A stretch of DNA of 64,000 nucleotides, taken from the NCBI GenBank assembly GCA_002359495.1, contig DENB01000032.1, positions 246-64,245 of the forward strand, in the 5' to 3' direction. The DNA is from Enterobacteriaceae bacterium UBA2655. Lineage in GTDB: Bacteria; Pseudomonadota; Gammaproteobacteria; Enterobacterales; Enterobacteriaceae. Of the stretch, positions 25,344 to 40,031 are shown piece by piece. The notes beneath the pieces were generated by a model. The model was not told the DNA's origin and made no database searches. It saw nothing but the letters and a program-made list of their open reading frames with translations. The position numbers and the translations under genes were made by a program. Positions within the stretch are counted from its first letter, which is position 1. Each line of letters starts with the position of its first letter.

Positions 25344-27542
25344 TCATTTATTTTCATAAACAAGTTCAAATTTAATACTTAACGTTTTAACTTCCTGATT
25401 TTCTTTTGAAGCTACTGTTACTTTATCTTCAGACTTCACCGCCCAGAACGCCAGAGGATGAGTTGCGTTGTTTAATGAAAACCTATAATTTATTTCCTCA
25501 CCTTTTTCAAGATCGTTTGGAAAATCAAGTTTAATTTTTAAATATTGATTATCCGCTTTTCCTTTAAGGGAAACTTCCTTTTCTTGGCAATGGTTTTTTA
25601 CACATAGCGTAAGAGTCAAATTGCCGTTAGACATCCCATTATAAGTACCGATTAAAGGCGAGAATGCTATTAGCTTGCCTGGGGTATTTACTGTTAATTT
25701 CCCTTCCGCAATCATGTTGTTATTTAATTGCAGTACAATACTTTCACTATTTTTTTGTTCAAGTGGCACATAACTTATGTTGCTAAATAATGAAATAGGT
25801 ACCACTACTACATCAGGCGCAGCCGCATAAGGAGTATTCACGGCTTCAAGGTGTATATGTGAATATCGATTAAAAGTTTTGTTAAATTCATTTTGAGGAA
25901 GTTCAGGAAAATATGATTTCCACAATTCAATAGCCGGCACCGCTGTGACATGCGTGACGGATTTGTAACCAAGCCCATTTAATATTGCTCCCGGATAACC
26001 TTGTACAGCCAGCACGCCGGTTTTTCCATCAACATAATCATCTAACTTTGTTTTAATTACTGTATGCTTATCAAAGATAGCCTTGGCTGACTGTATAGGG
26101 TTAAAACCCGCCAATACCACACATGAGACGGCTAATGATGTAGAAGAAAAAGCGACCACTGGTTTAAAAGATAAAAATTTTACCAATAAATAAGCCAACA
26201 AGAGAGCAATTATAGCGTATAGATCAATATAATTATGATGAACTCCACCTAAACCGTCAGACACTGGAATTAGTGGTTTTAACTTCATCAGGTACCATCC
26301 AACCAAAATGGTTACGGTATAGAGAGCAAATCTTTTCGAATTGATTATTAGTTTCACATTCTGAAAAAAATATATTACAACCAAGCCTAAAAGCAAACCG
26401 GCAGAAAATTTCATTCTGTTCGGGTGAACATTATTCCATAAAAAGACCCTTCCTGTCCAATCAGGCACTGGCAATAACAACCATATATTCATTGCACATA
26501 AGCCAATAAGCCATATCGCTAATTTCTTTTTAACCTGCGCATCCATTCCCTTAACATTCAACGATTTGAAATCAATATGCATAATGAACATAATAATAAA
26601 AGCAAACCCTACTGATCCTATCTCGCTAATATTATTACCGTAAAGAACATCATAATGAGAGTTAAAGGTTGAAAAAGGTAAATATTGAGAAATCCACTCA
26701 GGCCAGGAAACACTTCCCCCACCGAAAGAACGATGCCCTGGATATACAGTCAGAGAAGTTTTTATTAAATAATCTTTCAAATAAAGCAGTGATGTAGCAA
26801 CAATCGAGACAGAAGCTAAAACTAGCCAGCTTATTTTTTTTACATTCCGCCATTGTGATATGTGTGTAATAAAAATCAAAACGGCCACAAATGCAAGCGA
26901 AATAAAAAGAGGCGGGTAAAAATTAGTTAATATCCATGATGTACCAAGCCAATAAAACATTACCAATCTGTAAAAAACATTCCCTTTGGCGATAAGGAAA
27001 TATATCACCCAAGGAAAGAATGCATAAACAGGACCTTTCTCATCCCACCAAAACTGACATGCGCCAGAAAAAAATAGAGAGAAACTCAGGATCAGAGAAA
27101 GACTTTTGTTAACGCCTACTTCTTTGAAGAATTTAAAATAGCCAACAACAAAAACAATAAAAATTAAGTACCAATGTAAAGAGAAGGCAACTGCCGGGGG
27201 AAATAATAGGTACCCCCACATTGTGGGCTTGAAAAATAGTCCCCAGTCAAAAATGGGCAAGCCATAGTTTATTCTTAAATCCTCTTTATAAAAAGAGGTA
27301 TTATTATACCTATGAAAATTATTGTTCACGGTTGCTTGCGTTAAAGGTGTAACGACCGCCCACTCATCTGACCTAATCGGTCTGGGTTGCCCCCAAATTA
27401 TGCCGCTATGTTGAGGATCAGCTTGCTTAAGAAAAAAACCATACGAAGAAGGACTCCAAGTATTGGAAACATAGACGACGCCCAATAAAAACAATAAAAA
27501 ATAAAATATCCTTTCAACAGGATAAGGTAGCTTAAATTTCAT
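25344..27542 (-). CDS. Large membrane glycosyltransferase candidate (GtrC-like)
   Basis: The 732-residue protein has an N-terminal helix, then an acidic loop (GQPRPIRSDEWAVVTPL), about eleven transmembrane helices, and a C-terminal non-membrane domain from about residue 600 (CVKNHC pair, then THPLAFWAVKSED). First gene of an operon with GtrB- and GtrA-type genes, it sits where a GtrC specificity enzyme sits in serotype-conversion modules. I infer transfer of the GtrB-loaded sugar onto a surface glycan in the periplasm. Base composition is much more AT-rich than its partners, so it was probably exchanged separately. The acceptor is unknown. The C-terminal domain resembles that of the DUF2142 protein at 11551-13305. 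Confidence 0.75.
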   Translation of the reverse strand: MKFKLPYPVERIFYFLLFLLGVVYVSNTWSPSSYGFFLKQADPQHSGIIWGQPRPIRSDEWAVVTPLTQATVNNNFHRYNNTSFYKEDLRINYGLPIFDWGLFFKPTMWGYLLFPPAVAFSLHWYLIFIVFVVGYFKFFKEVGVNKSLSLILSFSLFFSGACQFWWDEKGPVYAFFPWVIYFLIAKGNVFYRLVMFYWLGTSWILTNFYPPLFISLAFVAVLIFITHISQWRNVKKISWLVLASVSIVATSLLYLKDYLIKTSLTVYPGHRSFGGGSVSWPEWISQYLPFSTFNSHYDVLYGNNISEIGSVGFAFIIMFIMHIDFKSLNVKGMDAQVKKKLAIWLIGLCAMNIWLLLPVPDWTGRVFLWNNVHPNRMKFSAGLLLGLVVIYFFQNVKLIINSKRFALYTVTILVGWYLMKLKPLIPVSDGLGGVHHNYIDLYAIIALLLAYLLVKFLSFKPVVAFSSTSLAVSCVVLAGFNPIQSAKAIFDKHTVIKTKLDDYVDGKTGVLAVQGYPGAILNGLGYKSVTHVTAVPAIELWKSYFPELPQNEFNKTFNRYSHIHLEAVNTPYAAAPDVVVVPISLFSNISYVPLEQKNSESIVLQLNNNMIAEGKLTVNTPGKLIAFSPLIGTYNGMSNGNLTLTLCVKNHCQEKEVSLKGKADNQYLKIKLDFPNDLEKGEEINYRFSLNNATHPLAFWAVKSEDKVTVASKENQEVKTLSIKFELVYENK

Positions 27543-27697
27543 ATCTCTGTAGCATCCCGCATAAAAACAGCTTCGTTAATAATTGTAACAACCCAATAAG
27601 TTACTGTAAAAATTTTGTTAAGAAAACATATGTGTTATCCGCTTTACAACAATTTTTTCTAAAATTCTAAAAAACGCGAAGCAAAAAATAAATATTT

Positions 27698-28525
27698 TTA
27701 CCCCAGCGGCATAGTAATCGGATCCGCGTAACTGTACTCGAACCCCAGCTCATTGCAAATCCGGTTGCCGTCGATAATCTTGCCGCTGTCCTTGCCGTCC
27801 GTGGGCGAAAACTGCGGCGGCGTCAGGCCGAGCTGGCGCGTGACGGTAGGATAAAAGAGATCGCGCGGCGGGTGCTTCGGCGCGCAGAGGTTATAAAGAT
27901 GTCCGCCCTTCGGCGTTTGCAGCAGCAGGACAATCGCCTCCACCACATCGTCCAGATGCACCAGATTGACGCCGTGCGCGCCGTCCGCGACGTCGGTTTT
28001 GCCGGCGAGGAAGCGGCCCGGATGGCGATTCGGCCCGACCAACCCCGCCAGACGCAGGATATCGACGCCGGTGCCGGGCAAACCGTGCAGCCAGTTCTCC
28101 AGCCCCACCAGCGTTTTACCGGCCACGGTATCCGGCTGTAGCGGGCTGTTCTCTTTCATCACGCCGCTCGCTTTGCCATACACCGAGGTCGAGCTGGTAA
28201 AGATGATGCGCGGAATTTTATAGACCAGCGCGGTGTCGACGACATTTTGCACCGCCTGCATATAGTGCTCGCCGCCTTCGACGGTGCGGCTGGCCGGCAG
28301 GGTGATCACCAGCGCGTCCACTGACAGCAGCGGGGTCAGGTCCTCCGCCTCTACCGACATTTCCGGCGTCAGCTCCAGCTGAAAGGCTTCGATGCCGCAG
28401 CGGCGCGCCGCCTCCACCCCGTCCGGCGTGGTTTTGCTGCCCGTGACCTGCCAGCCGCGCGCCGTCAGCGCCATCGCCAACGGCATGCCCAGCCATCCCA
28501 GCCCTACAATCGCCACCTTTTTCAT
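27698..28525 (-). CDS. yeeZ: YeeZ, NAD(P)-dependent epimerase/dehydratase-family protein
   Basis: The 275-residue protein matches E. coli YeeZ over its length: KKVAIVGLGWLGMPLAMAL with the GxGxxG nucleotide-binding turn, GSKTTPDGVEAAR, FTSSTSVYG, ILRLAGLVGPNRHPGRF, and NELGFEYSYADPI at the end. It is a Rossmann-fold protein of the extended SDR type with no firmly known substrate. AAGGAGT six bases before the ATG at 28525 fixes the start; a longer frame is open upstream but lacks this. It is divergent from the his operon, as in E. coli. Confidence 0.92.
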   Translation of the reverse strand: MKKVAIVGLGWLGMPLAMALTARGWQVTGSKTTPDGVEAARRCGIEAFQLELTPEMSVEAEDLTPLLSVDALVITLPASRTVEGGEHYMQAVQNVVDTALVYKIPRIIFTSSTSVYGKASGVMKENSPLQPDTVAGKTLVGLENWLHGLPGTGVDILRLAGLVGPNRHPGRFLAGKTDVADGAHGVNLVHLDDVVEAIVLLLQTPKGGHLYNLCAPKHPPRDLFYPTVTRQLGLTPPQFSPTDGKDSGKIIDGNRICNELGFEYSYADPITMPLG

Positions 28526-28633
28526 TCCGACTCCTTGCCATGCTGCTGAAAAGACACTCTCCATCTTAGTGCGCGTTGCGCAGAGAGGCTACTGCAAAAG
28601 GTTCCCGCCGCCTTCTCAGTTTTTAAAAAAAGG

Positions 28634-28662
28634 TTGCCAATAGCCGATATCTTCGCTAGGTT
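28634..28662 (+). promoter_or_regulatory. Promoter of the his operon
   Basis: TTGCCA (28634-28639) and TAGGTT (28657-28662) are 17 bp apart, and the start of hisL follows 41 bases later. The spacing is ideal and the position is that expected for the his promoter. Confidence 0.75.
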
Positions 28663-28702
28663 AATCAACACACAAATGAATACACATTCATACGGAATTT
28701 TT

Positions 28703-28750
28703 ATGACACGCGTTCAGTTCAACCATCATCATCACCATCACCCTGACTAG
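28703..28750 (+). CDS. hisL: his operon leader peptide
   Basis: The 15-residue ORF reads MTRVQFNHHHHHHPD with six histidine codons in a row, almost identical to the E. coli HisL (which has seven). Ribosome stalling at these codons when charged tRNA-His is scarce favours the antiterminator fold and lets transcription enter hisG. The downstream hairpins are intact. Confidence 0.95.
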   Translation: MTRVQFNHHHHHHPD

Positions 28751-28768
28751 TCTTTCAGGCGATGTGAG

Positions 28769-28846
28769 CTGGAAGACATTCAGGTCTTCCAGTGGTGCGA
28801 ACGCAAAGAGAGCCCCCGGAAGATCGTCTTCCGGGGGCTTTTTTTT
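28769..28846 (+). promoter_or_regulatory. his attenuator (pause hairpin and terminator)
   Basis: Hairpin CTGGAAGAC/GTCTTCCAG (28769-28777 with 28784-28792) is followed by a 13-bp terminator stem (28811-28823 with 28827-28839), loop TCG, and eight T residues (28839-28846). The GTCTTCC strand of the first hairpin can also pair with the GGAAGA part of the terminator, giving the antiterminator. Confidence 0.93.
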
Positions 28847-28891
28847 GGACTGACGTACCGCAAACAGGATTGGATAAAGAGGACAGAAACC

Positions 28892-29791
28892 ATGTTGGAT
28901 AAGACCCGTTTACGCATAGCTATGCAGAAATCTGGCCGTTTAAGCGATGATTCGCGTGAATTGCTGGCCCGCTGCGGCATTAAAATCAACCTGCAGCAGC
29001 AACGTCTGATCGCGTTTGCGGAGAACATGCCTATCGACATCATGCGCGTGCGCGATGACGATATTCCCGGCCTGGTTATGGACGGCGTGGTGGATCTCGG
29101 CATCATCGGCGAAAACGTGCTGGAAGAGGAGTTGCTCGACCGCCGCGCCCAGGGCGAGGACCCGCGCTATTTCACTCTGCGCCGTCTCGATTTCGGCGGC
29201 TGCCGCCTGTCGCTGGCGATGCCGGTGGATGACGAATACAGCGGCCCGCAGTGTCTGGACAACAGCCGTATCGCCACCTCCTACCCTCACCTGCTGAAAC
29301 AATACCTCGATAAAAAGGGCATTGCCTTTAAACCCTGTTTACTGAACGGTTCGGTGGAAGTGGCGCCGCGCGCCGGTCTGGCGGATGCGATTTGCGACCT
29401 GGTCTCTACCGGCGCGACGCTGGAAGCGAACGGCCTGCGCGAAGTGGAAGTGATTTACCGTTCTAAAGCGGTACTGATCCAACGCGACGGCGAGATGCCG
29501 ACCGCCAAGCAGGAGTTAATCGATAAACTGATGACGCGCATTCAGGGCGTCATCAAAGCGCGTGAATCAAAATATATCATGCTGCACGCGCCGAGCGAGC
29601 GTCTGGAAGAGGTGATCGATCTGCTGCCCGGCGCCGAGCGCCCTACCGTGCTGCCATTGGCGGGCGATAAAAGCCGCGTCGCCATGCATATGGTCAGCAG
29701 CGAAACCCTGTTCTGGGAAACCATGGAGAAGCTGAAGGCGTTAGGCGCCAGCTCCATCCTCGTACTGCCGATTGAGAAGATGATGGAGTAA
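28892..29791 (+). CDS. hisG: ATP phosphoribosyltransferase
   Basis: The 299-residue long-form HisG (regulatory C-terminal domain included) catalyses the first step of histidine synthesis, joining ATP and PRPP. Visible landmarks are [15 protein letters not shown] at the N-terminus, the [14 protein letters not shown] loop, and the PRPP-binding stretch [18 protein letters not shown]. The C-terminal 75 residues form the ACT-like domain that binds histidine for feedback inhibition. It is the first structural gene of the operon, controlled by the attenuator just upstream. Confidence 0.97.
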   Translation: MLDKTRLRIAMQKSGRLSDDSRELLARCGIKINLQQQRLIAFAENMPIDIMRVRDDDIPGLVMDGVVDLGIIGENVLEEELLDRRAQGEDPRYFTLRRLDFGGCRLSLAMPVDDEYSGPQCLDNSRIATSYPHLLKQYLDKKGIAFKPCLLNGSVEVAPRAGLADAICDLVSTGATLEANGLREVEVIYRSKAVLIQRDGEMPTAKQELIDKLMTRIQGVIKARESKYIMLHAPSERLEEVIDLLPGAERPTVLPLAGDKSRVAMHMVSSETLFWETMEKLKALGASSILVLPIEKMME

Positions 29792-29795
29792 GGCG

Positions 29796-35318
<5,523 letters not shown>

Positions 35319-35325
<7 letters not shown>

Positions 35326-35930
35326 CTGAAGAGCAACTGGCCCGCCTGGACTGGGTCAAAACCGACGGCATGATACCGGTCATCGTCCAGCACAGCGTGT
35401 CCGGCGAAGTGCTGATGCACGGCTATATGAATCAGGACGCCCTGCAGAAGACCCTGAGCGACGGCAAGGTGACCTTTTTCTCCCGCACCAAAAACCGCCT
35501 CTGGACCAAAGGCGAAACCTCCAGCCACTTTCTTAACGTGGTCAGCATCACGCCGGACTGCGATAACGACACGCTGCTGGTGCTGGTCAATCCCATCGGC
35601 CCCACCTGCCATCTCGGCACCTCAAGCTGCTTTTCGCCCGCAGCAGCGGACTGGACCTTCCTTTATCAGCTGGAGCAGCTGCTGGCGTCGCGTAAAAGCG
35701 CCGATCCGGCCAGCTCCTATACCGCCAAACTCTACGCCAGCGGCACCAAGCGCATCGCGCAGAAGGTAGGCGAAGAAGGCGTGGAAACCGCCCTTGCCGC
35801 CACGGTGAACGATCGCGCTGAGCTGACTAACGAAGCGTCAGATCTGATTTATCATCTGCTGGTGCTGCTGCAGGATCAGGATCTCGACCTGAGCGCCATC
35901 ATTGAAAACCTGCGCGCGCGTCATAAGTAA
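35319..35930 (+). CDS. hisI: Bifunctional phosphoribosyl-AMP cyclohydrolase / phosphoribosyl-ATP pyrophosphatase
   Basis: The 203-residue fusion has the cyclohydrolase domain first ([49 protein letters not shown] with metal-binding cysteines) and the pyrophosphatase domain from about residue 115 ([33 protein letters not shown]). It performs the second and third steps of the pathway. The start is GTG at 35319 inside the hisF 3' end. It is the last gene of the operon. Confidence 0.97.
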
Positions 35931-35944
35931 TCTGCTTGTGCGCT

Positions 35945-35987
35945 ATTCTGCTCAAAAACCGGTTTTCCGGCCTGTTTTGAGCAGAAT
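35945..35987 (+). terminator. Long hairpin at the end of the his operon
   Basis: ATTCTGCTCAAAA (35945-35957) is an exact inverted copy of TTTTGAGCAGAAT (35975-35987), with an inner CCGG-TTTT-CCGG stem. It begins 15 bases after the hisI stop. There is no T-run, so termination strength is uncertain. Confidence 0.6.
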
Positions 35988-36023
35988 GCTTCTCATTTTG
36001 TCGACTGCCGCAAGGAAAATCCA

Positions 36024-36500
36024 ATGACCACCCATGAAAAACTGATTGCTCTGCTGGAGCAGCATAACGCGCGTTACACCCTGATGGAGCATGAAGCGAC
36101 CGGCAAATGCGAAGCGGTGGCGGCGATCCGCGGCACCGCCGTAGGCCAGGGCGCGAAAGCGCTGGTATGCCATGTGAAGGGCAACGGCGTAAAGCGGCAT
36201 GTGCTGGCGATTTTACCCGCCGATCGTCAGGCCGATCTCGGCAAAGTCGCCACGGCAATCGGCGGCAGGCGCGCTTCGCTCGCCAGCCCGGCGGAGGTGG
36301 ACGCCCTCACCGGCTGCGTATTCGGCGCAATCCCGCCATTCAGTTTCCACCCCGATTTAAAACTGGTGGTCGATCCGCTGCTGTTCGAACGTTACGACGA
36401 AATCGCTTTTAATGCCGGGCTGTTGACAAAATCGGTGGTGCTGAAAACCACGGATTATCAGCGTATCTGCCAGGCTGAAGTGGCGTCCATCGTCCAGTAA
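36024..36500 (+). CDS. yeaK: YeaK, YbaK/ProX-family aminoacyl-tRNA deacylase
   Basis: The 158-residue protein matches E. coli YeaK: HEATGKCEAVAAIRGTAVGQ, GAKALVCHVKGNG, GGRRASLASPAEVDALTGCV and FGAIPPFSFHP. YbaK/EbsC-fold proteins hydrolyse mischarged aminoacyl-tRNAs, and YeaK acts in trans as such an editing enzyme. AAGGA lies before the ATG. In E. coli yeaK is far from his, so its position right after hisI reflects a rearranged locus. Confidence 0.88.
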   Translation: MTTHEKLIALLEQHNARYTLMEHEATGKCEAVAAIRGTAVGQGAKALVCHVKGNGVKRHVLAILPADRQADLGKVATAIGGRRASLASPAEVDALTGCVFGAIPPFSFHPDLKLVVDPLLFERYDEIAFNAGLLTKSVVLKTTDYQRICQAEVASIVQ

Positions 36501-36520
36501 CGCGCGTTGCCGCTGACGAA

Positions 36521-37621
36521 TCACTCGTAGCCGAGTTCGCGGTTAATCTCTTTTAATCCGCTGATAGTGAAATAGCTTTCCACATCCTCGCTCCAGTAAT
36601 CCTGCCAGTTTGAACGGATGCCGGAGAAGGTCGGATTCTTTTTGCCGTACTGCGCCGTCAGAGCGGCGGCAAGCTGCTGCGCAAAGCCGGGCTTCAGCCT
36701 GTCAAGCTTCGCCTTGACCTCCTCAGGAAAACAGTCGCCGCACATCTCTTCATATTTCACCGGAATACTTTCCTCATCCTCCAGCATCATCAGCGCGATC
36801 GCTTTGATATGCGCAATGTCGTCGCTGGCGTAACTCATCAGAAACGCGATAAAGCGGGTTTGCTCGCTCATTTCGCGCCAGTAAGCGTCGATTTCGTCAC
36901 AGGGCTTCACTTTCTTATATTTGAAGCGGTAAAGACTGACCAGCACGTCGCGCAAATTGCGGCGCAGATTGAATACGCAGACGCCCTGTTCGCGAATGAA
37001 ATCGAGCATCAGCGGCGATTCGATGTGCCCTACCACCGCACGCCCTTCCAACAGCCGGGTCACCAGGCAAACCGGGAAATGGACCCGACACTGTGCCGGA
37101 TTAACGTGCACTTCGTCATCGGAAAGCAGCCGGTAGTCATCAATGATGTTGGTCCCGGAGAGATGCAGGCGAAGCGGCGCAATGCCCGCCTCTTTAAGCG
37201 CCGCTTCCAGAAAATAGGTGCCGGACTTAGGAATGCTATTGACCAGGAAGCCGGAACAGCGATACTCCCCGGCGTCGCTATGCGCGTCCGTTTTCAGCAG
37301 CGGCAGCAGGTAGAGGGGAAAGCTTTTGTTCTCTACCCGCCCGCGCCAGATGCCCTCAGCGACATAACGGAAGCGGCTGGCGATATCGCCCTCCAGATCC
37401 AGCAAACAGAGTTCGTCGCCCGCCATGATCCAGGCGCACGCGTTATCATCGTCGTAGCCGTAGATTTCGCCGTCGGGCTGAAAAAGCAGCTCGCCATATG
37501 CCGGGCCGGTCGGCGATCCGAAGGCGTAGATAGTGGTGAAATCAGGGCTGTTGTCTGCCGGGTTTTCTTCGTCACGGAGGGATAACGCTTGGGACTGGCT
37601 GTATTGGCTCGATTGCTTCAT
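36521..37621 (-). CDS. Sulfotransferase-domain protein with N-terminal beta-rich domain
   Basis: The 366-residue protein has a PAPS-type P-loop at residues 131-135 (SIPKSGTYFLEAAL context) and the second PAPS-binding element RRNLRDVLVSLYRFKY near 220-235, the two hallmarks of cytosolic-type sulfotransferases. The first 115 residues are separate and beta-rich (YGELLFQPDGEIYGYDDDN), perhaps a binding domain. It has no signal peptide, so it should act in the cytoplasm, for example on a lipid-linked glycan precursor. Sulfotransferases are uncommon in Enterobacterales. It lies convergent to yeaK and alone on its strand. Substrate unknown. Confidence 0.75.
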   Translation of the reverse strand: MKQSSQYSQSQALSLRDEENPADNSPDFTTIYAFGSPTGPAYGELLFQPDGEIYGYDDDNACAWIMAGDELCLLDLEGDIASRFRYVAEGIWRGRVENKSFPLYLLPLLKTDAHSDAGEYRCSGFLVNSIPKSGTYFLEAALKEAGIAPLRLHLSGTNIIDDYRLLSDDEVHVNPAQCRVHFPVCLVTRLLEGRAVVGHIESPLMLDFIREQGVCVFNLRRNLRDVLVSLYRFKYKKVKPCDEIDAYWREMSEQTRFIAFLMSYASDDIAHIKAIALMMLEDEESIPVKYEEMCGDCFPEEVKAKLDRLKPGFAQQLAAALTAQYGKKNPTFSGIRSNWQDYWSEDVESYFTISGLKEINRELGYE

Positions 37622-37805
37622 GAACGTCTCCAGGCTGAATGTCTAACTCAACCTCATAAGCATATTACAGAGCGGCAGACTCAGCCCTGGCTGCTGGGTA
37701 ATTAACCACCCCGGTACGGCCAGCTTAAAAAGCCAAAGATTGCCATCCCCGCAGCCGACAGGTACTCTTCCAGCTTCAACATCATGAAAAAAGAAGACCA
37801 AACTT

Positions 37806-38603
37806 ATGGCAAGTATGAAGTTCTCCACACGTCTGCGTCAGACGCTGGCAATGGCGGTGATGGCAGGCTGTGCGTTCGGCGCGCAGGCGAAAATCGAGCA
37901 GGTACGTTTCGCTGTTGACGCGACCTATCCTCCCTTCGAATCCAAAACGCCGCAGGGGAAACTGGTGGGTTTTGATATCGATCTCGGTAACGCGCTGTGC
38001 GAGCAGATGCAGACGAAATGCGTCTGGATTGAGAGCCAGTTCGACGGCATGATCCCGGCGCTGAAGGCGCGTAAATTCGACGCCATCCTGTCGGATATGG
38101 GGATTACGGAAGAGCGTCTGAAGCAGATCGATTTTACCGTGCCGCTGTACGACACCCATACTCAACTGATTGCGCGCAAAGGTTCCGGTCTGCTGCCGAC
38201 TGCGGAGTCGCTGAAGGGTAAAACCGTCGGCGTCGAGCAGGGAACCGTACAGGAGCGTTACGCGCTGGCGAAATGGCAGTCGCACGGCGTCAACGTCGTC
38301 CCTTACGGCGATCAGGCTCAGGTGGAAAACGATCTGGTCGCGGGACGTCTTGATGTGGTGTTTACCGATGCGGCTCAGGCGGCCAACGGCTTCCTGAAGC
38401 AGCCTCAGGGCAAAGATTTCGAGCTGGCCGGTCCGATTGTTCAGGATCCGATCATCGGTCCCGGCACCGCGATCGGCCTGCGTAAAGGCGATACCGAACT
38501 GAAAACCGCGCTGGACAACGCCTTTGCGGAGATCAAAAAGAACGGCACCTTCGACAAAATTCAGAAAAAGTACTTCGCTACCGACATTTCTGTTCAGCAA
38601 TGA
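37806..38603 (+). CDS. Periplasmic basic amino acid-binding protein (ArgT/HisJ-like)
   Basis: The 265-residue protein has a signal peptide (residues about 1-28, ending FGAQA) and the SBP family 3 fold: VRFAVDATYPPFESK, GFDIDLGNALCEQM, DAILSDMGITEERL, TVGVEQGTVQERYA and DLVAGRLDVVFTD. The match is to lysine/arginine/ornithine- and histidine-binding proteins. No permease or ATPase gene is adjacent, so it would have to use the HisQMP or Art machinery elsewhere. An ATG three codons further in is an alternative start. Ligand uncertain. Confidence 0.82.
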   Translation: MASMKFSTRLRQTLAMAVMAGCAFGAQAKIEQVRFAVDATYPPFESKTPQGKLVGFDIDLGNALCEQMQTKCVWIESQFDGMIPALKARKFDAILSDMGITEERLKQIDFTVPLYDTHTQLIARKGSGLLPTAESLKGKTVGVEQGTVQERYALAKWQSHGVNVVPYGDQAQVENDLVAGRLDVVFTDAAQAANGFLKQPQGKDFELAGPIVQDPIIGPGTAIGLRKGDTELKTALDNAFAEIKKNGTFDKIQKKYFATDISVQQ

Positions 38604-38609
38604 TAACCC

Positions 38610-38629
38610 GGACGGCTTTTACGCCGTCC
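38610..38629 (+). terminator. Hairpin after the binding-protein gene
   Basis: GGACGGC (38610-38616), loop TTTTAC, GCCGTCC (38623-38629) lies just after the stop. No clear T-run follows. Confidence 0.45.
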
Positions 38630-38722
38630 TGAGTTAAAAGCGGCACTATACTTTTCTTTTCTGTTCAGCAAAAGCGCGGGCATCGCTTGCGCTTTTCCCT
38701 ATTGTGAGACTGCCCTACTGTC

Positions 38723-39838
38723 ATGCAACAACAACATCATCCCCTGCTCAGTTCTTCGCTGGGTACCCAGTGCGAAATCATCAGCTTTCATTTTGGCGAA
38801 GAGTGCGAACGCCAGGTTTATATCCAGGCGGCGCTTCATGGCGACGAGCTGCCCGGCATGGCGGTCGCCTGGTATCTGAAACAGCGTCTGAAGGCGCTGG
38901 AAGCAGCCGGCAAACTGAAATCCTGCATCACGTTGGTTCCGGTGGCGAACCCGCTGGCGCTGGCGCAGCACTGGCACGGCACGCACCTGGGACGATTCCA
39001 TACGCTCTCCGGCCAGGATTTCAACCGCCAGTTTCCGGCGCTGGGCGAGACGCTGGCACAGGCGCTGGAAGGCACGCTGACGCAAAGCGAGACGGAGAAT
39101 AAACGCCTGATCCGCGACGCCATCGATCGTCATTTCCGCGACCGCGTTCCGCGCACCGAGCTTGAGGCGAAGCGCTTCACGCTGATGCGCATGGCCTGTC
39201 AGGCCGACCTGATGATTGACCTGCACTGCGACTGGGAAGCGTTGCCGCATCTCTACACCACGCCGCAAGCCTGGCCGCATGTCGAACCGCTGGCGCGCAG
39301 ATTAGGCAGTCAGACCCATCTGCTGGCGGAAATTTCCGGCGGCGAACCCTTCGATGAAGCCTGCTGCGAACCCTGGCAGACATTGAAACAGCGCTTCGGT
39401 GACGCCTACCCGATCCCGCAGGGATTGTTGCCGGTCACGCTGGAGCTGCGCGGAGTGCGCGATGTGGCGCCCGACCAGGCTGAACAGGATGCCGAGGCTA
39501 TCATTCAGGCGCTGATCGATGGCGATTATATCAACGACGAGGCGTCTCCCCTGCCGGAATTGCAGAATCAGGCCACCTCTCTGGCCGGCTGCGAATACCT
39601 TCATGCGCCGCATTCCGGCGTGATCCTCCATCGTCGCGAACTGGGCGAATGGGTAAAAGCGGGCGAAGTGGTGGCGGAGATCGTGGATCCGATTACCGAT
39701 CAGGTTACGCCGCTGATCGCGGAGTATGGCGGGCTGATTTATGCCAGACACTGGGTGCGTTTTGCCACGGCGGGCATGCTGGTGGTGCGGCTGGCGGGCG
39801 AGAACGCGGGCAGAAGCGGGGATCTGTTGGTGGGATAA
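38723..39838 (+). CDS. Succinylglutamate desuccinylase/aspartoacylase-family deacylase
   Basis: The 371-residue protein has the zinc-carboxypeptidase-like landmarks of the AstE/AspA family: AALHGDELPGM (His and Glu zinc ligands near residues 39-42), NPLALAQHWHGTHLGRF, DFNRQFP, and a third ligand in IDLHCDWEALPHL. The C-terminal 90 residues form a small beta domain (HAPHSGVILHRRELGEWVKA). It likely removes an acyl group from an amino acid or similar amide. It follows the amino-acid-binding protein on the same strand and may process what that system imports; substrate unknown. Confidence 0.82.
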   Translation: MQQQHHPLLSSSLGTQCEIISFHFGEECERQVYIQAALHGDELPGMAVAWYLKQRLKALEAAGKLKSCITLVPVANPLALAQHWHGTHLGRFHTLSGQDFNRQFPALGETLAQALEGTLTQSETENKRLIRDAIDRHFRDRVPRTELEAKRFTLMRMACQADLMIDLHCDWEALPHLYTTPQAWPHVEPLARRLGSQTHLLAEISGGEPFDEACCEPWQTLKQRFGDAYPIPQGLLPVTLELRGVRDVAPDQAEQDAEAIIQALIDGDYINDEASPLPELQNQATSLAGCEYLHAPHSGVILHRRELGEWVKAGEVVAEIVDPITDQVTPLIAEYGGLIYARHWVRFATAGMLVVRLAGENAGRSGDLLVG

Positions 39839-39862
39839 ACCTGTCTAATCATATGTAATTGT

Positions 39863-39884
39863 TCATTTTCAGGGATGAAAATGA
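39863..39884 (+). repeat. 8-bp hairpin downstream of the deacylase
   Basis: TCATTTTC (39863-39870) and GAAAATGA (39877-39884) pair around AGGGAT, about 25 bases after the deacylase stop. It could be a weak terminator; no T-run follows. Confidence 0.3.
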
Positions 39885-40031
39885 CATTATACCCCAAGGT
39901 TTAACATAATTTTTTATTCTGCATTTATTTTTTAAGAATTTTCTAAATTACGAAAAATTTACGTTTCCTTCATAGAGATAATATTCATTTCACTCATAAG
40001 ATAAGTTTTTCCCTGTATTAATGAGCTTTTT

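Noticed and set aside
28703..28750. Run of six histidine codons as a possible artificial His tag
   Set aside because: It is the natural hisL leader, with the attenuator hairpins and hisG directly downstream.
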